Shown: in pieces, positions 5,821-7,055 of the stretch
Layout of the letters: each line of letters opens with the position of its first letter
Numbering within the stretch: the stretch's first letter is position 1
NCBI GenBank assembly: GCA_938003715.1
Contig: CALKYK010000326.1
Location: forward strand, 1-7,055
DNA: 7,055 nt
From: an uncultured Gammaproteobacteria bacterium
GTDB lineage: Bacteria; Pseudomonadota; Gammaproteobacteria; Steroidobacterales; Woeseiaceae
Direction of reading: 5' to 3'
The notes under the pieces: model-generated
Told to the model about the DNA's origin: nothing
Database searches by the model: none
The model's input: the letters and a program-made list of their open reading frames with translations, nothing else
Made by a program: the position numbers and the translations under genes

Positions 5821-7055
5821 GTAACCGATCTTCATGAAGTAGGTCCTGTCCGTGACCGCCAGGCTGTCGAGATCATCGTCATCCATGTGCCTGTCCGAGT
5901 AGCCGAGAAAAAACACCGTCTGCGGATTCAGCTTGTAGGAGTAGAGTAGCTGCCGGCCCACATTCCGCGAACGTGAATCCACTTCATCCAGGTACAGCGC
6001 CGGGTTTCGCTCGACGTCCTGGTGCTGCACGGTCAGGCGCACAAAACTGCGATTGCTGAACTGCCAGGTGAGCCGCACGTCGTGTACGGCTGCATCGAAA
6101 ATGTTCTGCCCGTCCTTGGCGTCAAGGCGCAACAGGTTGCTCCGTAACCTGAAGTACAGGTGCTCGTTGACGTTCCAGTTGATGCGCGGTTCGAGGCGGA
6201 CCTGGTCGCCCAGACGCGTGTTCGCAAAATCGATCTGGTCGCCGATGCGACCCCAGAATGCGAGATAGACGCCGCCGACCGGCTTGATCTCCGTGTACAG
6301 GCTGATTTTCTGCTCGCGGAAGATCACGCCGTCGAACAGCACGTCGCGCGTCAGCCCGCCGAATTCCATGAACCACTGTGACGGACCGTTTAGTCCGAAA
6401 TAGCCTTCCCACTCTTTCTCGAGCAGGCGACCGTCGGCATCGTGCGTGATGTCGAAATCGCCGTTGACGCGGAACCGCGTCCACCAGTCGTCCTCGTCGC
6501 CGTGCCAGACGCGCCCCAGCCCGATCAGCTGCTGTTCGATGTCGACGCGCGTTTCGAAACCGGAGTCCGCGCGAAACCCTCTGTCGCGCGTCGCGTGGTG
6601 AGCGTACGCGAACCAGTCGCGCGAGTCGTACTCGTACTCGACCTGCACCGCGTTGCCGTTGAAGCTGCCCAGCGGCTGCTCGAACTCGACGGCGGTTTCG
6701 TCGGGATAACGCGTATCCGAGCGCAGGACCTGCGCGTGTATCGAGTGCTGATCGTTGATGCGCCAGCGCGCGTCGAAGCCGCCAACGTAATTGTGATAGC
6801 CGTCTCCGGCGCGCGCGGTCAGTAACGTGCCAACCGAAGATGCGTTGCCGAAGCTGTGGCTGTAGCGGCCGACGACAGCCGTGTTCGAGATCGGCAGAGA
6901 TTCGCTGTCCGAGCCGAAGGCGCCGGGAAAAATGAGATTCGTCAGGTCATCCTGTGCGGCAAAGAATCCGAACGTGTGGTCGCCGCGCTTGCCGCTGATC
7001 TTCGCTCCGACGGTCGGGTCGGCAACCGTGCGCGTGAACACGGCGTTGATCGGGC
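5806..7055 (-). CDS. DUF5916-type outer-membrane beta-barrel protein, 5'-truncated
   Basis: This is the C-terminal ~415 residues of a DUF5916 protein, a family usually annotated as carbohydrate-binding family 9-like. The full proteins are about 700-900 residues: a signal peptide, a CBM9-like domain and a C-terminal barrel. Only the barrel part is visible. Recognisable family segments are AVFTRTVADPTVGAKISGK at the right edge, DGYHNYVGGFDARW, RSDTRYPDE, and the ending LLYSYKLNPQTVFFLGYSD then DRTYFMKIGYAWLP. Many strands alternate aromatic and polar residues (for example YLAFWGRIGDQIDF and LYFRLRSNLLRLDA), as in outer-membrane barrels, and the last strand is aromatic-rich. The GTG at 7041 is not the start: the frame stays open to the edge (Pro-Ile-Asn-Ala before it), and the missing N-terminal domain should lie beyond. 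Substrate and function are unknown. It converges on the small acidic gene and ends in TAG. The family call is from remembered motifs. Confidence 0.88.
   Translation of the reverse strand, partial: PINAVFTRTVADPTVGAKISGKRGDHTFGFFAAQDDLTNLIFPGAFGSDSESLPISNTAVVGRYSHSFGNASSVGTLLTARAGDGYHNYVGGFDARWRINDQHSIHAQVLRSDTRYPDETAVEFEQPLGSFNGNAVQVEYEYDSRDWFAYAHHATRDRGFRADSGFETRVDIEQQLIGLGRVWHGDEDDWWTRFRVNGDFDITHDADGRLLEKEWEGYFGLNGPSQWFMEFGGLTRDVLFDGVIFREQKISLYTEIKPVGGVYLAFWGRIGDQIDFANTRLGDQVRLEPRINWNVNEHLYFRLRSNLLRLDAKDGQNIFDAAVHDVRLTWQFSNRSFVRLTVQHQDVERNPALYLDEVDSRSRNVGRQLLYSYKLNPQTVFFLGYSDRHMDDDDLDSLAVTDRTYFMKIGYAWLP

Noticed and set aside
6442..6825. Plus-strand open frame of 127 codons with a Val/Ala-rich, protein-like look
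   Set aside because: It is antisense to the DUF5916 barrel. The Val/Ala/Asp richness follows from reading opposite its codons.

Overview
The window is high-GC coding DNA from what looks like a Gram-negative proteobacterium. The supporting signs are an outer-membrane beta-barrel gene, Tat/lipobox and Sec signal peptides, and short intergenic gaps. A gammaproteobacterial origin is my inference from the DUF5916-type barrel alongside exported amidohydrolases. No sequence feature settles the taxon. I see no rRNA, tRNA, CRISPR array, integrase, transposase or insertion sequence.

Layout, left to right. (1) A 5'-truncated plus-strand gene for a DUF255/YyaL (spermatogenesis-associated protein 20-like) thioredoxin-domain protein runs from the window edge to 1871. 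(2) Overlapping its end by 8 bp is a plus-strand amidase-signature hydrolase (1864-3387). It has a twin-arginine lipoprotein signal and a complete Lys-Ser-Ser catalytic triad. (3) Convergent to it, 9 bp away, is a minus-strand gene (3397-4413) for a Sec-exported protein of unknown family. (4) Upstream of that on the minus strand is a secreted creatininase-family amidohydrolase (4561 to about 5420). As written it is broken: its signal peptide and first beta-strand are in one frame, and the rest of the domain is in another. (5) A plus-strand gene for a small acidic 69-residue protein (5580-5789) diverges from it. (6) Convergent to that is the 3' part of a minus-strand DUF5916-type outer-membrane protein (5806 to the right edge).

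The creatininase locus is the most interesting part. The frame break coincides with three imperfect copies of a 14-15 nt unit starting ATCCG (minus strand). Removing exactly the 29 nt between the first and third ATCCG rejoins the two frames into a canonical creatininase N-terminus. The normal start codon also appears to be missing: an ATC sits where an ATG would be expected, 8 nt after an AGGA. The region in front of it carries an 11-bp direct repeat and a small hairpin.

The genes do not form an obvious dedicated system. Two of the four larger exported products are C-N hydrolases (amidase and creatininase family), and the rest are envelope or poorly characterised proteins. I found no convincing new multi-gene system. 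The credible novelties are the repeat-associated frameshift, the altered metal-site motifs in the creatininase relative, the unrecognised exported protein and the small acidic protein.
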